Part shown: positions 6,879 through 9,094 of the stretch, one piece after another | How positions within the stretch are numbered: position 1 is the stretch's first letter | Layout of the letters: each line of letters starts with the position of its first letter | Origin: an uncultured Eubacteriales bacterium | GTDB taxonomy: Bacteria > Bacillota_A > Clostridia > Lachnospirales > Lachnospiraceae | Direction: 5' to 3' | DNA: 9,094 bases | Assembly: GCA_902803345.1 (NCBI GenBank) | Contig: CADCPV010000235.1 | Coordinates: 1 to 9,094 of the forward strand | The notes under the pieces: generated by a model | The model's input: the letters and a program-made list of their open reading frames with translations, nothing else | What the model was told of the DNA's origin: nothing | Database searches by the model: none | Position numbers and translations under genes: made by a program

Positions 6879-7563
6879 TCTTGTTTATCCGAAACACTGC
6901 CCGGTCTGCCTTCGGGCGCTTCCGCCCGGAAAGACGCTGATCTGTCCGCCCTGTGAGAAAAAGATCCGCCGCGTTCGGGATCCCTTCTGTCTCAAATGCG
7001 GACGCCCGATGGACTCGGAACAGCGCGAATTCTGCAGACAGTGTGAGCGGAACATGCCCGCCTTCATCCAGAATATCGCTTGGGCGGAGTACAGTTCCTT
7101 TTACATCCGGCGCATGCTCTATGAAGTAAAATACGAGGGAAACCGCCAGCTGCTGGATTATCCCTGTCTTGACTTTTCAAAAACCCTCCGGCCGTACCTT
7201 CTCCGCTGGAAGCCGGAGGTGCTGATCCCGGTGCCGGTACATCAAAACCGCCTCCGGGAGCGCGGCTACAACCAGGCGCTTGAGATTGCCGAGCGCCTTT
7301 CCGAATCCCTTCACATCCCGGTCGATTCCGACAGCCTCATCCGTTCCTCCGAAACCGCCGCCCAGAAAAACCTCGGCAAATCCGGCCGTGCACTGAACCT
7401 TCTTTCTGCTTTTTCCTGGAAATCCCCCAAAAAGTACCATTCTGTCCTTCTTCTTGACGATATTTACACAACCGGTGCGACTCTCAATGCCTGTACCGGT
7501 GTATGCCGGCGCGCGGGCATTGAAAAAGTATATGCCGCCTGCCTCTCAATCGGGCGGGTATAG
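6865..7563 (+). CDS. comF: ComF family protein with N-terminal zinc ribbons and phosphoribosyltransferase fold
   Basis: A 232-residue protein of the ComF/GntX family, required for natural transformation in several bacteria; its exact biochemical role is unsettled. Residues 12-60 carry four CxxC pairs (Cys12/15, 27/30, 42/45, 57/60), consistent with a double zinc ribbon. The C-terminal part has a type I phosphoribosyltransferase fold: PVPVHQNRLRERGYNQA is the family signature and VLLLDDIYTTGAT (194-206) is the PRPP-binding loop with Asp198/Asp199. Length is normal. The start at ATG 6865 overlaps the recD2 stop by 14 bp in a different frame, and no good Shine-Dalgarno sequence stands before it, so translation is probably coupled to recD2. 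A cytoplasmic role in handling incoming single-stranded DNA is inferred from the family. The window does not show whether the host is competent. Confidence 0.92.
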   Translation: MAIIDLVYPKHCPVCLRALPPGKTLICPPCEKKIRRVRDPFCLKCGRPMDSEQREFCRQCERNMPAFIQNIAWAEYSSFYIRRMLYEVKYEGNRQLLDYPCLDFSKTLRPYLLRWKPEVLIPVPVHQNRLRERGYNQALEIAERLSESLHIPVDSDSLIRSSETAAQKNLGKSGRALNLLSAFSWKSPKKYHSVLLLDDIYTTGATLNACTGVCRRAGIEKVYAACLSIGRV

Positions 7564-7642
7564 AAGGAAATGTGATCCCCGTAGGCGGGTTCCGAAGCTC
7601 AAAAAGACCGGCAAGGCTTCCTCTGTCTCACGGATTTTTCAC

Positions 7643-7670
7643 TTGATTTTTCCACAAGGTGTGTTATGAT
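7643..7670 (+). promoter_or_regulatory. Sigma-A promoter with extended -10 for the enolase-superfamily gene
   Basis: TTGATT (7643-7648), a 16-bp spacer and TATGAT (7665-7670) match -35 and -10 boxes. TG at 7662-7663 creates an extended -10 (TGTTATGAT), which strengthens the call. Transcription would begin near 7677. An in-frame ATG at 7659 lies inside this promoter and so cannot be the start of the downstream gene on this transcript. The rest of the stretch from 7564 to 7642 holds no gene I can support, only weak short hairpins (for example CCCG/CGGG at 7578-7589). Confidence 0.7.
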
Positions 7671-7683
7671 GGATTTAACAGAA

Positions 7684-7704
7684 CAGGGGAGGCTGAGACC
7701 CCTG
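7684..7704 (+). promoter_or_regulatory. Leader hairpin with TPP-riboswitch-like CTGAGA loop
   Basis: CAGGGG (7684-7689) pairs perfectly with CCCCTG (7699-7704). The 9-nt loop contains CTGAGA (7693-7698), and GAAC follows the stem. This arrangement recalls one arm of a thiamine pyrophosphate riboswitch, but the second arm is absent, so I call only a short leader hairpin of unknown function. Confidence 0.45.
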
Positions 7705-7715
7705 AACACGAGAAA

Positions 7716-7721
7716 AAGGAG
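7716..7721 (+). promoter_or_regulatory. Ribosome-binding site AAGGAG that fixes the start at 7731
   Basis: AAGGAG ends 9 nt before ATG 7731, an ideal spacing. It decides against the earlier in-frame ATG at 7659, which would add 24 residues of unlikely, charged sequence and overlaps the promoter. Confidence 0.8.
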
Positions 7722-7730
7722 ACTGAATTT

Positions 7731-9092
7731 ATGGAAGAAATCGTAAAAGGCAATTTCAACCGGTCATCCGCGCCAAGTGAACTCCGGATTACGGACATTC
7801 GCTTCACGGATATCGTCGGCGCCCCGATGCACTGCACCCTGATGCGTATTTATACGAACCAGGGCATTGTGGGCCTGGGTGAAGTCCGTGACGGCGGCGA
7901 CAGAATGTATGCGGAAATGCTCAAGTCGCGTCTTCTGGGCGAAAATCCCTGCGACGTCGAGCGCCTGTTCAGAAGAATCAAGCAGTTCGGCGGCCCCGCG
8001 CGTCAGGGCGGCGGCGTCTGCGGCGTAGAAGTAGCACTCTGGGATATCGCCGGAAAAGCATACGGAATCCCGGTTTATCAGATGCTCGGCGGAAAATACC
8101 GCGACTCGATCCGCTGCTACTGCGATACGGATGTCAGCGGCAAGCACACCGGCACCGATATGGGTCATGCGCTGAAAGCCCGTATGGAAAAAGGTTTCAC
8201 CTTCTGCAAGATGGACCTCGGACTCGGCATCCTGATGGGAGAGCCGGGAACACTGACAGCGCCGCTCGGATACCTCGAAAATCAGCGGGAACTTTGGAAA
8301 AAGGCACGTGAAGCAAAGACTCCCGAAGAGCAGCGCTGGTGGCGGAACCGTGCCTATGACCAGCAGAACATCGAGCATCCCTTCACCGGCGTTCATGTAA
8401 CGGAAAAGGGCTTCGATATGCTGGAACAGTATGTTTCGGAAGTCCGTGACGTCGTCGGCTACGATGTCCCGATCGCGATCGACCATTTCGGACACATCGG
8501 CGTTGAAGACTGCATCAAGCTCTGCCGCAGAATTGAGAAGTACAACATCGCCTGGGCAGAGGATATGATCCCCTGGCAGTATACCGACCAGTATGTGAGA
8601 CTGTCGCAGTCCACGACCGTTCCGATCTGTACCGGTGAGGATATTTACCTTGCGGACGGATTCCAGGATCTTTTGGAGAAGCGTGCGGTTTCCGTCATTC
8701 ATCCGGATATCCTTTCTTCGGGCGGCATCCTGGAGAACAAGAAGATCGGCGATCTCGCAGAGAAGCACGGCGTTGCAATGGCTGTTCATATGGCGGAGAC
8801 ACCGGTTTCGGCCTATGCCTGTGTACATTCCGTGGCGGCGACGAGAAACTTCTATGTGCTTGAGAATCACTCGGTCGATGTGGACTGGTGGGATGACATT
8901 GTCATCGGATCTCCCGCAGAGGGCAAGATCGTGGACAATGGCTACATCAAGGTTCCGGACAAGCCGGGTCTCGGCATCGATGACTGGAACGACGAGGTGA
9001 TCAAAGAGCACCTGCATCCGATGTTCCCCGAAATGTGGCCGGAGACGACCTATTTCGACCGGATGGTCAGTAACGACAGGCTCTGGAGCTGA
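7731..9092 (+). CDS. Enolase-superfamily protein, mandelate racemase subgroup; probable acid-sugar dehydratase
   Basis: A 453-residue cytosolic protein. The N-terminal capping domain (about 17-130) ends in GVEVALWDIAGKA; a TIM-like barrel follows. Metal ligands are Asp251, Glu277 and Glu303; Asp326 (HPD) and His353 (AVHMAE) form the expected Asp-His dyad. The spacings 26, 26, 23 and 27 equal those I recall for mandelate racemase (D195, E221, E247, D270, H297), so the subgroup is well supported. Two features differ. The KxK base motif reads Lys160-Met-Asp162, and it lies about 60 residues further from the first metal ligand than in mandelate racemase, implying an insertion (about 163-222) with a charged helix. 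His252 and His255 flank the first ligand and could supply a base, as a nearby histidine does in galactonate and mannonate dehydratases. Dehydration of a sugar acid is the likely reaction; the substrate is not identifiable. It has its own promoter; downstream partners lie outside the window. Confidence 0.88.
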   Translation: MEEIVKGNFNRSSAPSELRITDIRFTDIVGAPMHCTLMRIYTNQGIVGLGEVRDGGDRMYAEMLKSRLLGENPCDVERLFRRIKQFGGPARQGGGVCGVEVALWDIAGKAYGIPVYQMLGGKYRDSIRCYCDTDVSGKHTGTDMGHALKARMEKGFTFCKMDLGLGILMGEPGTLTAPLGYLENQRELWKKAREAKTPEEQRWWRNRAYDQQNIEHPFTGVHVTEKGFDMLEQYVSEVRDVVGYDVPIAIDHFGHIGVEDCIKLCRRIEKYNIAWAEDMIPWQYTDQYVRLSQSTTVPICTGEDIYLADGFQDLLEKRAVSVIHPDILSSGGILENKKIGDLAEKHGVAMAVHMAETPVSAYACVHSVAATRNFYVLENHSVDVDWWDDIVIGSPAEGKIVDNGYIKVPDKPGLGIDDWNDEVIKEHLHPMFPEMWPETTYFDRMVSNDRLWS

Positions 9093-9094
9093 TC

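Noticed and set aside
7578..7589. An intrinsic terminator after comF
   Set aside because: The CCCG/CGGG stem is only 4 bp and no T-tract follows it, so I do not call a terminator here.
7659..7730. A longer N-terminus for the enolase-superfamily protein starting at ATG 7659
   Set aside because: The start lies within the -35/-10 promoter region and lacks a Shine-Dalgarno site, whereas ATG 7731 has AAGGAG at ideal spacing.
7677..7730. A complete TPP riboswitch
   Set aside because: Only a CTGAGA-like half motif is present; the P3 stem and the pyrophosphate-sensing arm are missing, and the leader of about 54 nt is too short for the roughly 100-nt aptamer.
7764..9017. A 417-residue open frame on the minus strand opposite the enolase-superfamily gene
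   Set aside because: No family motif is visible, and the + strand frame shows a complete metal site with promoter and ribosome-binding site.

Overview
The window looks like a chromosomal segment of a moderately GC-rich member of the Bacillota, most likely a Clostridia/Lachnospiraceae-type anaerobe. I infer this from the Gram-positive style Shine-Dalgarno sites (AGGAGG, GGAGG, AAGGAG), sigma-A type promoters, a RecD2-type helicase, the MEP isoprenoid gene ispD, and the order mreB-recD2-comF, which I recall from that group. The assignment rests on gene content and order, not on a search. All genes lie on the + strand, and coding density is high.

Region 1 (1-3366) is a tight run of four genes: the 3' end of tsaD (tRNA t6A synthesis), a small membrane protein of the 'small multidrug export' family, ispD (MEP pathway), and a half-size ABC exporter. 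Gaps are 4, 19 and 34 bp and no terminator is visible between them, so co-transcription from a promoter left of the window is likely.

Region 2 (3367-4670) holds an MreB-family actin gene. It has its own strong sigma-A promoter, a structured leader of about 90 nt and a block of GC-rich hairpins behind it. No mreC or mreD lies next to it.

Region 3 (4671-7563) is recD2 followed by comF. The two overlap by 14 bp and comF has no clear ribosome-binding site, which points to translational coupling. Both belong to DNA-processing families (5'-3' helicase; ComF, linked to competence and natural transformation).

Region 4 (7564-9094) is an independent transcription unit. A promoter with an extended -10 and a short 5' hairpin precede an enolase-superfamily protein of the mandelate racemase subgroup, probably an acid-sugar dehydratase of unassigned substrate. 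The window ends two bases after its stop.

I see no mobile element, CRISPR array, tRNA, rRNA or toxin-antitoxin pair, and no clearly new multi-gene system. The most interesting items are the enolase-superfamily enzyme with an altered active-site lysine motif and an insertion, and the structured leaders of mreB and of that enzyme gene.
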